Positions 7,560-17,196 of a stretch of DNA of 64,000 nt are shown here, in pieces. The notes beneath the pieces are model-generated. The model was given only the letters and a program-made list of their open reading frames with translations, was not told the DNA's origin and made no database searches. Both the position numbers and the translations under genes were made by a program. The stretch lies in assembly GCF_003385895.1 (NCBI RefSeq), contig NZ_QRDQ01000008.1:248001-312000 (forward strand), written 5' to 3'. The DNA is from Flavobacterium cutihirudinis. Lineage in GTDB: Bacteria; Bacteroidota; Bacteroidia; Flavobacteriales; Flavobacteriaceae. Within the stretch, counting starts at the first letter, position 1, and the number at the start of each line of letters is the position of its first letter.

Positions 7560-9506
7560 TTATTTGCTTACGCTGTATTTTTCATTTGCTGTCATCAACT
7601 CCCAATTATCGGTTCTAAATGGTGATGCAGGGAATTTTTCTTTATTGAAAAGATTGATTTGCGTATCATCATCTGCCCAGCCGTAATGCACTGCAACCGG
7701 ATTTTGAACCTGATCACTTGAAACGATTACTTTGTTGTCTTTTATTATCGCTTTCGCGGAATGAAAAGCTTTGTCTGCGCCTGCGATTTCGAAACCTTTT
7801 AATTCATCATTATTTGGCGTTGATAATCCGCTGCCGATGTTATCGAAAGTCAAAATAATTTGATTGCCTTTTATTTCCTGAGATTTGTACGTTGGTCCGC
7901 TGTGAACTTGTTTTTTACCGTAAATATCATTCATCGCAATGGCTGCCAAACGCAAACCAATGTCTTGTTTGTTTGTTGGATGAATGTCTTTTGCGTTTCC
8001 AATGTCGGTTGTAACGGCCATTCCGGTATTTGGTAATTTTAACGTTTCCGATTGTGCTTCACGAAGTTCTGCCCAACGGCTTCCTTTTTGGCTGTTTCCG
8101 CCAGTTTCATCAAAAGTGGACAATTGAACAAAATAAAAAGGAAAATCGCCTTGTTTGAATTTGGTTCTCCAATCGTTAATCATTAACGGAAATGCCTTTT
8201 TATACTGTTTCGCTCTCCAAACATTGGCCTCGCCCTGATACCACAAAACACCTTCAATTGCATAAGGAACTAGTGGATTTACCATTGCATTGTACAATAA
8301 CGATGGATAACTATTTGGAGAAACCTCGATTCTTACTTTTATGACATTGAATTTCCAAAGTCCTTCAAGCGGAAGATTTGAATCTTTAAAATCGATTTTT
8401 AAATCGGCTGGATCGCCGTAAATTCCGCCACCGCCGCTGTAATCTGTAATTCTTACGGCGATTACATTTGTTCCTTCTTTTAGAACATTTGCCGGAATTT
8501 TGTAAACTCTTAGTTTGTCCCAAAGATTGTTGGTTCCTACTTCAATTCCGTTTACATAAGTTTTATCTTCGTCGTCTACTTTTGCTAAATGCAAAACGGC
8601 TTCTTTTTTAGCTTGTTCTGCAGTTAAAACAATTGTTTTACGCATCCAGACAATTCCGTCAATGTTTCCAATTTGCTGGTTTTCCCAAAGTGAAGGCACT
8701 TTGATTTCCGGCCATTTATTGTCCTGAAAATTTGCTTCTTTAAATTGTGCTTCATTTTCCATTGAAGCTTCAAAACCTTGCACTTTTTTGATATTCTCTA
8801 AAACCGATTTTTTATAATTTTCAAAAATGGCATTGATGTCTACCGTTGGCACATCGGCAATCATCGATTTGAATTCGTCGCTTTTTTCGAAAGCTTCGCG
8901 ACTTGTCCAGGTTTCTACATTGGTTCCACCCCAAGAAGTATTTATGATTCCGATTGGAATTTTTAATTCTGAATATAATTTTCTGGCAAAATAAAAACCA
9001 ACTGCCGTGAAATTACCAACCGTTTCTTTGCTTGAAACTTCCCATTTTCCTTGTTTTAAATCGTCTTTCGGAGTTCCGCTTAAATCTTGCGCAACGCCAA
9101 AATGACGAATCATAGGATAATCTGAATAGTTGATTTCTTTTTCGGCATTCATGGTTTTATACACCTGAAATTCCATATTCGATTGTCCACTGCAAATCCA
9201 TACTTCACCAACCAAAACATTTTTGATCGTAACTTTATTTTTTCCGATAATAATTAATTCAAAAGGTCCGCCGGCTTTTTCAGCGTTTAAATTTACCGTC
9301 CATTTTCCGTTTTTGTCTGCCTGCGTTTTTTTGATTTGTTTGTTAAAATGAATTTCGATGCTTTCATTCGCATCAGCAAAACCCCAAATCGGAATTTGCT
9401 TGTTTCTTTGCAACACCATTCCGTCTGAAAATATTAAAGGCATTCTCACATTGGCCATTGATATCGTGCTAAATATCAACAAAATAAAAACAATCGACTT
9501 TTTCAT
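7560..9506 (-). CDS. SASA-family (CE20-like) carbohydrate acetylesterase
   Basis: This 648-residue secreted esterase has a signal peptide ending ISMA, then a small beta domain (MPLIFSDGMVLQRNKQIPIW), then the SGNH/SASA catalytic fold with ICSGQSNMEF (nucleophile Ser106). The Asp-His pair is in KDIHPTNKQD. A galactose-binding-like beta-sandwich is inserted at ~255-390 (YVNGIEVGTNNLWDKLRVYK). It is usually annotated sialate O-acetylesterase. In plant-glycan PULs, however, this two-part architecture is known as CE20 and deacetylates xyloglucan-type oligosaccharides, which fits the neighbours better. It lies 114 bp after GH5 across a hairpin and 10 bp before GH43. Specificity is inferred from context. 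Confidence 0.88.
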   Translation of the reverse strand: MKKSIVFILLIFSTISMANVRMPLIFSDGMVLQRNKQIPIWGFADANESIEIHFNKQIKKTQADKNGKWTVNLNAEKAGGPFELIIIGKNKVTIKNVLVGEVWICSGQSNMEFQVYKTMNAEKEINYSDYPMIRHFGVAQDLSGTPKDDLKQGKWEVSSKETVGNFTAVGFYFARKLYSELKIPIGIINTSWGGTNVETWTSREAFEKSDEFKSMIADVPTVDINAIFENYKKSVLENIKKVQGFEASMENEAQFKEANFQDNKWPEIKVPSLWENQQIGNIDGIVWMRKTIVLTAEQAKKEAVLHLAKVDDEDKTYVNGIEVGTNNLWDKLRVYKIPANVLKEGTNVIAVRITDYSGGGGIYGDPADLKIDFKDSNLPLEGLWKFNVIKVRIEVSPNSYPSLLYNAMVNPLVPYAIEGVLWYQGEANVWRAKQYKKAFPLMINDWRTKFKQGDFPFYFVQLSTFDETGGNSQKGSRWAELREAQSETLKLPNTGMAVTTDIGNAKDIHPTNKQDIGLRLAAIAMNDIYGKKQVHSGPTYKSQEIKGNQIILTFDNIGSGLSTPNNDELKGFEIAGADKAFHSAKAIIKDNKVIVSSDQVQNPVAVHYGWADDDTQINLFNKEKFPASPFRTDNWELMTANEKYSVSK

Positions 9507-9529
9507 TTTTTTCTAATTTTAATAGTATA

Positions 9530-9608
9530 AAACCACATAAGTGATATAAGTAAATTTAATATCTTGACTAAACAAAAACTTAAATATCTTATATCACTTA
9601 TATGGTTT
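9530..9608. repeat. 21-bp inverted repeat between GH5 and acetylesterase genes
   Basis: Arms 9530-9550 and 9588-9608 (core ATAAGTGATATAAG) pair with a single mismatch, and the intervening bases are AT-rich. It lies 12 bp past the GH5 stop and fills most of the 114-bp gap. It could be a partial terminator or an mRNA-stabilising hairpin inside the operon. Confidence 0.6.
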
Positions 9609-9620
9609 GAGAGACTTTTT

Positions 9621-11132
9621 TTATTGTAATCCTTCTTTCAGAGCAGTTAATGCCTGGGCATCATAAACTGTATTATTGCTTCTGTCAAATAAAGACATTG
9701 TATTGACACCTAGATTTCCGGCATCCCAATAAAACGGAATTAATCCGTTAGCTTTAGATTGTTTTACAACATATTTCAGGAAATAAGCTCTTGATGCTAA
9801 ATGCAATGTCAAATTATCACCCGTTAAATCGCTACGTTTTATCGCTCCAAATTCCCCTAAAATTACAGGAATTCCTTTATCTACAAACTGCGTTTTCATC
9901 GAAAGGAAAAATTTATCTAAATCTGCCTCTTCTCCCCAGGTTGCATTACGCTCAGTATCTGTTGCCGAATGATAATCTTTTCCCCAATAATAAAACATTT
10001 TACCCCAATCTGCATCTTTGTCCATTAAGCAAAATTGATATGGCGTATAATAATGAACCTCAGCCATTATTCTGTCCGCAACTTTATCAGTTGGCATAGC
10101 CGTCATTAATTTGTTTGTTTTTTCGATGTCTGTTGATGGTCCTTGTACTATCAGATTACGGTATGCATTTTTTCCTCCCGTAGAACGAACTGCATCTACA
10201 AAAGTTTGATGGTACGAAGTCAAAACTGCCATTTGCTCTGCGTTTTCAACATTTGGTTCGTTGGCACTTGCAAAAAGCAAATGCTCATCAAAACCGCGTA
10301 ACGTTGTTGCAATTTGTTCCCAAAATGCTTTTTGCTTCGCATTATTTGCTTCTTTTTTAGCTGTTATAACATTATTTTCCAGCCAGCCGCCGTCCCAGTG
10401 AATATTGACAATTACATACATATCATTGTCAACACAATATTGTACCACTTCTTTAACTCTGTTTAGCCAAGTAGTTTGAATTTCTGCTTTATCGGCATTA
10501 GCCAAATATTGGTTCCATGAACATGGAATTCTTATTGCATTAAATCCATTTGCTTTTACCAAATCAATAAGTTGCTTGGTTACTTTTGGATTTCCCCAAG
10601 CCGTTTCACCGCCAGTTGCTTCCATAGTATTTCCAATGTTCCAGCCTAATTTCATTTTCGCTGCCAATTGTGCTGCCGTACTTCCCATTCCGGATGCATC
10701 AGCCGCGATCGGACTTGTATTATAATTTGGATATAAACCACTGCTTGTTTCCCCCAACGCTTGCGAAACAGAAATTGTTACCGTTTTTGCCTCTGTCGAA
10801 GTTAAAGTTAATACAGCTGTTCTAACTGCAGTTGTCTTGTTCTCTTCAGCTGTTAGTCGTACCAAAAAAGTTCCTTTTGTACCCGTTGTTACGCTAAGTT
10901 TCGCCCAAGTTTCTGAACTGCTTATTGCCCAAGATGCTGCTTCAGAAGTTATTGTAATATCAGCTCCATCTTCTGTGCCTTTTAAATCAATTTTAGTAGT
11001 GTTTGCCGAAAGTGATTTTACCGTCGTCTCTGTATCTGAAGGTGTATCTTTTTCAGAACTGCAAGCCAAAACACCTAAAAAACCAAAGCACAAAACAATG
11101 CTTAACAAATAATCTGTGATTTTCTTTTTCAT
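9621..11132 (-). CDS. Surface BACON-GH5 endo-xyloglucanase lipoprotein (GH5_4-like)
   Basis: The protein is 503 residues. The signal ends in a lipobox with Cys24, followed by acidic residues (SSEKD) that suit surface export in Bacteroidota. A BACON domain occupies ~40-125 and a GH5 (beta/alpha)8 barrel ~150-500. GH5_4 hallmarks are KLGWNIGNTMEA, RIPCSWNQY, IHWDGGW, the acid/base Glu292 in ANEPN and the nucleophile Glu427 in LGEFG. The BACON-GH5_4 lipoprotein architecture is that of the vanguard endo-xyloglucanase of the Bacteroides ovatus xyloglucan locus. Here it would cut the polymer at the cell surface for SusC/SusD uptake. It starts 1 bp after the GH3 stop, so the two are tightly co-transcribed. 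A mixed-linkage glucanase or cellulase activity is the main alternative. Confidence 0.92.
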   Translation of the reverse strand: MKKKITDYLLSIVLCFGFLGVLACSSEKDTPSDTETTVKSLSANTTKIDLKGTEDGADITITSEAASWAISSSETWAKLSVTTGTKGTFLVRLTAEENKTTAVRTAVLTLTSTEAKTVTISVSQALGETSSGLYPNYNTSPIAADASGMGSTAAQLAAKMKLGWNIGNTMEATGGETAWGNPKVTKQLIDLVKANGFNAIRIPCSWNQYLANADKAEIQTTWLNRVKEVVQYCVDNDMYVIVNIHWDGGWLENNVITAKKEANNAKQKAFWEQIATTLRGFDEHLLFASANEPNVENAEQMAVLTSYHQTFVDAVRSTGGKNAYRNLIVQGPSTDIEKTNKLMTAMPTDKVADRIMAEVHYYTPYQFCLMDKDADWGKMFYYWGKDYHSATDTERNATWGEEADLDKFFLSMKTQFVDKGIPVILGEFGAIKRSDLTGDNLTLHLASRAYFLKYVVKQSKANGLIPFYWDAGNLGVNTMSLFDRSNNTVYDAQALTALKEGLQ

Positions 11133-11133
11133 A

Positions 11134-13371
11134 TTATTTAATTGTTATGGCAATTTCTTTTTTAATATCTCTTGAAGAAGTTCCAACTTTAAGTGTGTAC
11201 TTTCCAGGTTCAATCGTCCATTTTTTAGACGCAACATCATAATAAGCCAATTCTTTTACCGGAACTTTGATTGTTACTTTCTCTGAACTTCCAGCTTTTA
11301 CAGCTACTTTTTTGAAGCCTTTCAACTCTTGTGCTGCACGTGTAATTTTAGAATCCGATTTAGAAGTGTATAATTGTATTACTTCTTTTCCATCTGCTTT
11401 TCCTGTATTTTTAACATCAACAGTAACTTCAATTACATCCGTTTGTGCGTAATCTGTTTTGTTTGATTTTGCATTTTCAAGCGCAAAAGTTGTGTATGAC
11501 AATCCGTAACCAAAAGGATATAATGGCGCTACATTTTTAGTATCAAACCAACGGTATCCGATCAAAATTCCTTCTGCATAATTTACCGTTTTGTCTCCAG
11601 GGAAACTGTTTGTTGCATGCGCAGGAGAATCTTTCAACTGTTTTGGCATTGTCCAAGGTAATTTTCCTGACGGATTTACTTTTCCTAAAATAACATCAGC
11701 CAAAGCGTTTCCTCCTTCAGAACCATTAAACCAACTCCAAACCAAAGCAGAAGATTTCTGACTTACTTCGTTAATATCAAACGGAGCTCCGGCAATCATA
11801 ACCACAATAGTTTTAGGGTTAACAGCCAATACCTGTTTTATTAACTCTTCTTGTCCGAAAGGCAAATGCAAATCTCTACGATCTGAAGCTTCTGTTTCGT
11901 AATCACGGTTTGAACCCGCAAAAATGATTGCAACATCTGAGTTTTTAGCCGCTTCTACTGCTTCTTTTACTTTTGCAGGATCTAATTTGTCAATTGTAAC
12001 TGGTCCTGTAGAAGTAATGTTTCCTAAGTTTCCTTTATTTTTTTCGTCGTAACGCTCTAAATATCCTTCCGCATAATTGATTTTAATTGAAGAAGGCAAT
12101 CTGTTTTTAAGACCTTCTAAAGGCGTAACTTCTCTTTTTGTTTTTACTCCGGCACCAAATCCGCCAAGAGCATTTTTCTTAGTTGCATTGTTTCCGATAA
12201 CGGCAATAGATTTAACTCCATCTAATTTTAATGGCAATGCATTGTTTTCATTTTTCAACAATACAATAGCTTCTGCTGCAATTTTGTAAGCATCTTGATA
12301 ATGTGCTTCGGTTGCGATGCTTCCTTTTGCACGCTCGCCTCCGCCCATTGCTTTAACTTGGAATAAAACTCTTAAAATACGTTTTACATGCAAGTCAATT
12401 TCTTTTTCTGAAACTTCACCTGATTTTACTGCAGCAATTAATTTATCAGCTAAGAAAAATTCGTTGAAAGGTTTTGGTGTTCCCATTTCAATGTCTAAAC
12501 CATTTTTCAAAGCTTTTCCTGTAGAATGCACCGCAGCCCAGTCTGAAACTACTACACCTTTAAATCCCCATTCATCACGAAGGATTTTATTCAACATATA
12601 ATCGTTTTCACATAAATATTCGCCTCTGAATTTGTTGTAGGCTCCCATTATACTGTAAGCTTTTGCTTCTTTTACAGTAGCTTCAAAAGCTGGAAGATAA
12701 ATTTCACGAAGTGTACGTTCGTCAATTTGTACATCGACAAAATCACGATTCGTTTCCTGATTGTTTGCTGCGAAATGTTTTACGCAAGCCATTACATCTT
12801 TTTCCTGTAAACCAACAACCAAAGGCACTGCGATTTTTTTATTCAAAAACGGATCTTCCGACATGTACTCGTAAGTTCTTCCTCCAAGTGGTGTTCTTAC
12901 CATATTTATGGCCGGCGAGAGCAACATATCTTTATCTCTTGCACGCAATTCTTCTCCTAAACTGGTTCCGAAAGTATGCGCCATTTCTGCATTCCAAGTT
13001 GCTGCCAAAGCTCCTCCTGCAGGATAATAAGTTGCAAAATCATTTGTCCATCCTGCTGGAGCCCAATTGTCTCTTGAGATTTCTTCACGAACTCCCAAAG
13101 GACCATCGGCCATTTTTAATTCCGGAATTCCTAAACGTTTTACGCCTGCGTTTGCAAACATACTGTTACCGTGAAGCATTCCGATTTTTTCCTCCAATGT
13201 CATTTGGGCAATCAGCTTGTCGATTTCTGCATCATGCTCCGTTCCAATTTCTTTTCCTTGATACTCTTCGGTTTGAACCGAAGCCGTGTCAGAACTTTGC
13301 GCTTCATTCTTGCATGATGTTACAAATGCAAAAGCCACCGCTGCTGAAAGGTATATCAATTTGTTTTTCAT
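11134..13371 (-). CDS. bglX: GH3 beta-glucosidase lipoprotein
   Basis: This 745-residue GH3 enzyme has a lipobox at FVTSC (Cys20). An N-terminal TIM barrel carries the nucleophile Asp277 in VVVSDWAAVHS and the substrate-binding KHFAANNQE. The alpha/beta sandwich domain and a C-terminal fibronectin-like domain (VDVKNTGKADGKEVIQLY) complete the usual three-domain form. GH3 beta-glucosidases hydrolyse terminal beta-glucose from cello- or xylogluco-oligosaccharides after side chains are removed, which fits the last step of backbone breakdown. The lipobox suggests anchoring in the outer membrane, facing either the periplasm or the surface. It lies 108 bp from GH39 and 1 bp from GH5. The gene symbol reflects family similarity only. 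Confidence 0.9.
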   Translation of the reverse strand: MKNKLIYLSAAVAFAFVTSCKNEAQSSDTASVQTEEYQGKEIGTEHDAEIDKLIAQMTLEEKIGMLHGNSMFANAGVKRLGIPELKMADGPLGVREEISRDNWAPAGWTNDFATYYPAGGALAATWNAEMAHTFGTSLGEELRARDKDMLLSPAINMVRTPLGGRTYEYMSEDPFLNKKIAVPLVVGLQEKDVMACVKHFAANNQETNRDFVDVQIDERTLREIYLPAFEATVKEAKAYSIMGAYNKFRGEYLCENDYMLNKILRDEWGFKGVVVSDWAAVHSTGKALKNGLDIEMGTPKPFNEFFLADKLIAAVKSGEVSEKEIDLHVKRILRVLFQVKAMGGGERAKGSIATEAHYQDAYKIAAEAIVLLKNENNALPLKLDGVKSIAVIGNNATKKNALGGFGAGVKTKREVTPLEGLKNRLPSSIKINYAEGYLERYDEKNKGNLGNITSTGPVTIDKLDPAKVKEAVEAAKNSDVAIIFAGSNRDYETEASDRRDLHLPFGQEELIKQVLAVNPKTIVVMIAGAPFDINEVSQKSSALVWSWFNGSEGGNALADVILGKVNPSGKLPWTMPKQLKDSPAHATNSFPGDKTVNYAEGILIGYRWFDTKNVAPLYPFGYGLSYTTFALENAKSNKTDYAQTDVIEVTVDVKNTGKADGKEVIQLYTSKSDSKITRAAQELKGFKKVAVKAGSSEKVTIKVPVKELAYYDVASKKWTIEPGKYTLKVGTSSRDIKKEIAITIK

Positions 13372-13479
13372 AGTTAGATAGTTAGATTTTCAGAACTTAA
13401 AGGTTAATATCCTCACCCTAACCTTTCATTCTATTTATTAATATTTATTTATGGTTCTTTTTATAATGATGCTTTAAGG

Positions 13480-15060
13480 TTACTTTTTAACAAAATTCAA
13501 CATCACCACATCATTTTCATTTATTTTAAGATCTCTGCTAAAAGTTCCTTTTGCATCTACCGTTATTTTTTCTGTCGAAATTGGCGCGCCAGTGTTTTTC
13601 TCTTTTATTGAATTAACCTGTTGACGTGTTAACTGATTTGGTTTATTAAAAGCTAAATAATCTGCGTAAGCATCATTTACTTTATAACCTACTTTGTAGA
13701 TTTCCAAAACATAGTTTCCTTTCTGCAAACCATCAACTTCAATTTTTACTTTTCCTTTTTCTTTAGATGGTAAATCCTGTACGTAATATGTTTGGTTCCA
13801 AACTTTATCGCCCGGATGTGTATTGGTAAAATCCCATAGTAATAACTGAACATCTCCTTTAGAATTTTTGGTTGCCCATGAAGCTTTATCGGTATTTTGA
13901 AGTTCGGTTTCTCCTAATTTATTCATTAAATAATAAGAGAAATAAGCCGGTTTTTTAATTCCTTGCGTATTCAATAATCCGAAACCTCCGTGGAAAGGTG
14001 TGAATCTAGGTCCTGCTTCTTCAAAAATATCGGTGAAAACCCAATATGACATTGAGTTTGCGGCATTTCCAACTTGTTTCAATTTCTGTAAAATATAAGC
14101 TGCCGAATGATAACTGTCGTGAATTGGATCTGCTGGCGTATACGATGAACTCCACTCTGTGTAATGCAACTCTAAATTAGGTTTAGCCGACTCGGTAATC
14201 AATTTTCTGGAATGAATAATTTCTCCGCTTACACTCCATTCGTCCTGATTTAAAACTGTCCCTGAAGTTCCGAATTCATCAAGATATCCTTGTTTTACTC
14301 CGTAAGTATGCGTTGATACAAAATCCATCGGAACATTATTTTTGGCGCAAAAATCAATTGTTTCCGAAACCCAAGCTGAACCAGCCGTTGCCGGCCCACC
14401 CACTCTGTAAGCCGGATTTACAGCTTTTACGCCTCGAGCTGCATAATCGTACAATTTGTAATATTCTTCCTGAGTGCTGCTCCAAAATCCTGGTGATAAA
14501 TTCGGTTCGTTCCACACTTCAAAATACCATGTTTTCACCTCTTCATCTCCGTAACGCTCTTTAAAATGTGCGGTTAGGTTTTTCACTAAATCTTCCCATT
14601 TTTTATAGTCTTTTGGAGGCGTTACATTTCCTTTCCACCAAAAAATAGTTTCTTTTCCGCTCGCTAAAGCATTTGGCATAAAACCTAATTCAACAAACGG
14701 TTTCATTTTCAGACTCACGATATAATCAAACAAAACATCTACATACTGATAATTGTATTCCGGATTTCCTTTTGAATCTTCGCGATAAACCGCCATATCA
14801 TCCGACAATAAACCATGAAAACGGATGTATTTAAAATCGCATTCTTTTTTCACCAATGCCAATTGCTGCTGCCAGTCGGCTCTCAAACCTTCGTTCGCTC
14901 TTCCAGCTCCAATGCATTCTTTAAACATGGTGTTTAATTTTCCTGCTTCTTTTTTGAAATCAACTTTTATGATTCGGTTTTCAGCATTATTGTTTTGTGC
15001 AAACGAAATACTGCTGCTTACGATTAAGGAAATAAATAGTATTGCTGAAAATTTTTTCAT
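13480..15060 (-). CDS. GH39 glycosidase (beta-xylosidase-like)
   Basis: This 526-residue secreted enzyme begins at the ATG at 15060, which opens a signal peptide ending SFAQ; the in-frame ATG at 15102 would add 14 polar residues and is rejected. The GH39 barrel shows YIRFHGLLSDDM, the acid/base Glu185 in VWNEPNLSPGFW and the nucleophile Glu302 in LHYTEWSSS. A small C-terminal beta domain follows. GH39 members are mainly beta-xylosidases, with some active on other sugars. GH39 is not a core member of the best-known xyloglucan loci. It could remove beta-xylosyl or related caps on unusual side chains, or the locus may also accept xylan fragments. It lies between GH97 and GH3 on the same strand. 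Confidence 0.9.
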   Translation of the reverse strand: MKKFSAILFISLIVSSSISFAQNNNAENRIIKVDFKKEAGKLNTMFKECIGAGRANEGLRADWQQQLALVKKECDFKYIRFHGLLSDDMAVYREDSKGNPEYNYQYVDVLFDYIVSLKMKPFVELGFMPNALASGKETIFWWKGNVTPPKDYKKWEDLVKNLTAHFKERYGDEEVKTWYFEVWNEPNLSPGFWSSTQEEYYKLYDYAARGVKAVNPAYRVGGPATAGSAWVSETIDFCAKNNVPMDFVSTHTYGVKQGYLDEFGTSGTVLNQDEWSVSGEIIHSRKLITESAKPNLELHYTEWSSSYTPADPIHDSYHSAAYILQKLKQVGNAANSMSYWVFTDIFEEAGPRFTPFHGGFGLLNTQGIKKPAYFSYYLMNKLGETELQNTDKASWATKNSKGDVQLLLWDFTNTHPGDKVWNQTYYVQDLPSKEKGKVKIEVDGLQKGNYVLEIYKVGYKVNDAYADYLAFNKPNQLTRQQVNSIKEKNTGAPISTEKITVDAKGTFSRDLKINENDVVMLNFVKK

Positions 15061-15092
15061 TTGATAATAAATATTTATTTGATTATTGGAAC

Positions 15093-15118
15093 GTAGACGC
15101 ATTGAAATGCGTCTCTAC
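15093..15118. repeat. GACGCATTGAAATGCGTC palindrome, copy 1
   Basis: A GTAGACGCATT/AATGCGTCTCTAC palindrome with a minimal loop lies 33 bp upstream of the GH39 start. Two close relatives occur at 35742-35766 and 35818-35842, more than 20 kb away, so this is a dispersed palindromic element rather than a gene-specific operator. Confidence 0.75.
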
Positions 15119-15143
15119 AAATATGCGTAATCGTTTCGTTACG

Positions 15144-15176
15144 AAACCCGACAGGTTTTTAAAACCTGTCGGGTTT
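15144..15176. repeat. AAACCCGACAGG hairpin between GH97 and GH39
   Basis: The run from 15144 to 15176 is a palindrome of arms AAACCCGACAGGTTTT and its complement, 14 bp past the GH97 stop. Its arm matches the hairpin at 3210-3253. It may slow transcription between GH97 and GH39 or protect the upstream message. Confidence 0.65.
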
Positions 15177-15189
15177 GAGAAATTAATAA

Positions 15190-17196
15190 TTACATCTTTT
15201 TGAATCTCACTGCTCCACCTCCGGCACCACCTAATTTCAATTGTAATTTATCCGAAGCTTTTACTGTTTTCTTAGAAATAGCTACTGCTTCCGGATTGTG
15301 TGTTTGGTCTGTTCCTTCAGCATCCACATAAATTTGTGCTTCGTAAGTCGCATTTGGATCTAAGAATGACAATGAAACTTCTACATTTCTTGGTTTTTCA
15401 TTTGTTAAAGTTCCCAAATACCAATCAGCGCTGTTTCTGTCTTTTCTTGCTGTTGTGATGTATTCACCAATTTTTCCTTCTAAGATTTTAGTATCTTCCC
15501 AATCTGTCGGAACATCTTTTAAGAACTGTAAAGCTGGTTTTCCTTCGTAGTTTTCAGGAAGATCGGCCAACATCTGAATTGGAGCATAAATCGTTACATA
15601 TAACGCTAATTGCTGACCAACTGTTCCCTGAACTCTTTTTCCAGGATATCCTTGTTTTACCTCAACATCAAAAATTCCAGGCGTAAAATCCATTGGTCCT
15701 GAAAGCAATCTTGTAAAAGGAATAATCGTTAAGTGGTTTGGCGGATTTCCTTCGCTCCAAGCGTTATATTCTTGTCCGCGTGCTGCTTCTCTTGAAACCA
15801 TGTTTGGAAAAGTTCTTCTTTCTCCTGTATCTTTAATTGATTCGTGATATAAAACCGCTAAATCGTATTGTGCTGCTTTTTCTAAAATGTATCTGAAATA
15901 ATTTACTCCAAACTGCCCGAAGTGCATTTGTTTCATATTCAATTTAGAACCTACGTGACCGATTTTCACGGTATGAATTCCTAATTTTTTGTATAAAGCA
16001 AAACCTTCGTCAACTTCTTTTAAGTAGTTAATTAAGTTAGAACCTGTTTCGTGATAACCAATTAATTCGATGTTCTTTTTCTTTCCGTATTCCACTACTT
16101 TTTCAAGGTCGAAATTATCAGCACTTTTCGTGAAACTGAACATGTGCATACGATTTTCATACCAACCTGGCGTCCAGCCTTTGTTCCAGCCTTCGATCAA
16201 TAAATGGTGGAAACCTTCTTTTGCTGTAAAATCGATATATTCTTCAGCGTGTTTAGTTGTTGCTCCTTGTTTGTCGCTTTCCCAGAAAGTATATTTCCCT
16301 ATGTGCATTCCCCACCAGATTCCTAAATATTTATACGGTCTGAAATAATTGTTTGTATTTTTTAATTTGTTTGGTTCGTTTAGGTTTAAAACCAAATAAG
16401 AAGTGATCAATTCTCCCGGATTTTCTCCAATTTGAAGCGTTCTCCAAGAAGAAGTAAAAGTATCTTTTACGCGAACTTTTACACCGTCAGGCCACGGCAC
16501 CAAATCCGATTTTAATTCTGTTCCTTTATTGTTCACCAAAGTCATACTTGCAAAATCAATCAAGTTTGCTTCGTGGAAACTTAAAGCTAATCCGCTTTTG
16601 CTTTCAATTGTTAGTGGCGTTAAAACGGTATCCAAAGTACTTACCGGTGCATCTTTAAAAAGATATTCGTCGCGATTTTCTCTGTTTGCCGGAATCCACC
16701 ACGCTTTTCCATCTTCTTTTAAGTTGAAAGTCGTTTTTTCATCCATAATGAAAATACTGTCTTTCACATTTTGTTTTGGATAAACATATCGAAATGCAAT
16801 TCCGTCATCGAAAGCGCGAAACTGAATTTGCAGTTTTCTTTTGTTTCCTGTTTTTTGCTGCAAATCAACTACAAGCTGATTATAGTGATTTCTAATGTTT
16901 TTCTTTTCTCCCCAAACTTGTTCCCAAGTCTCATCAAAAGAAGTCGTTTTTGCGCCTTTCATTTCAAAGTTAGAACTTAAGTCTTCATTTCCTTTTAGCA
17001 AAAATCCCATATCTGATGGAGAAATCACTTCCGTTTTTCCGTGAGAAACTGCATATTTTGGAGCATTTTTTACCAGCTCAAATTTGATTTTATTCGTTCC
17101 GTTTGGCGATGCCAATTCGTAAGCATTCTTAACTTTTTGGCTGTATCCAACTGAAATGGAAAGCAAAACAACTGGAAGAACTAGATACTTTTTCAT
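15190..17196 (-). CDS. GH97 alpha-glycosidase, probably inverting type
   Basis: This 668-residue secreted protein (signal peptide ending VGYSQ) has the GH97 layout: an N-terminal beta-super-sandwich beginning ELASPNGTNKIKFEL, a TIM barrel with YFRPYKYLGIWWGMHIGKYT, and a C-terminal beta domain. Glutamates in GYHETGS (Glu383) and LYHESIK (Glu452) are 69 residues apart, the same spacing I recall for the two calcium-linked base residues of SusB. A Glu in VSREAARG (Glu470) may be the acid. No nucleophilic Asp of the retaining alpha-galactosidase subgroup is visible, so the inverting alpha-glucosidase-type mechanism is favoured. Its substrate in a xyloglucan-like locus is not obvious. A 331-bp repeat-filled gap separates it from GH31. 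Confidence 0.88.
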   Translation of the reverse strand: MKKYLVLPVVLLSISVGYSQKVKNAYELASPNGTNKIKFELVKNAPKYAVSHGKTEVISPSDMGFLLKGNEDLSSNFEMKGAKTTSFDETWEQVWGEKKNIRNHYNQLVVDLQQKTGNKRKLQIQFRAFDDGIAFRYVYPKQNVKDSIFIMDEKTTFNLKEDGKAWWIPANRENRDEYLFKDAPVSTLDTVLTPLTIESKSGLALSFHEANLIDFASMTLVNNKGTELKSDLVPWPDGVKVRVKDTFTSSWRTLQIGENPGELITSYLVLNLNEPNKLKNTNNYFRPYKYLGIWWGMHIGKYTFWESDKQGATTKHAEEYIDFTAKEGFHHLLIEGWNKGWTPGWYENRMHMFSFTKSADNFDLEKVVEYGKKKNIELIGYHETGSNLINYLKEVDEGFALYKKLGIHTVKIGHVGSKLNMKQMHFGQFGVNYFRYILEKAAQYDLAVLYHESIKDTGERRTFPNMVSREAARGQEYNAWSEGNPPNHLTIIPFTRLLSGPMDFTPGIFDVEVKQGYPGKRVQGTVGQQLALYVTIYAPIQMLADLPENYEGKPALQFLKDVPTDWEDTKILEGKIGEYITTARKDRNSADWYLGTLTNEKPRNVEVSLSFLDPNATYEAQIYVDAEGTDQTHNPEAVAISKKTVKASDKLQLKLGGAGGGAVRFKKM

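Noticed and set aside
7560-9506. Sialic acid metabolism role for the SASA-family esterase
   Set aside because: No sialidase or sialic acid catabolism genes are present; plant-glycan neighbours favour an acetylesterase acting on xyloglucan.
12711-13373. 220-codon plus-strand frame opposite the GH3 gene
   Set aside because: Antisense shadow of a clear GH3 coding region; no family features.
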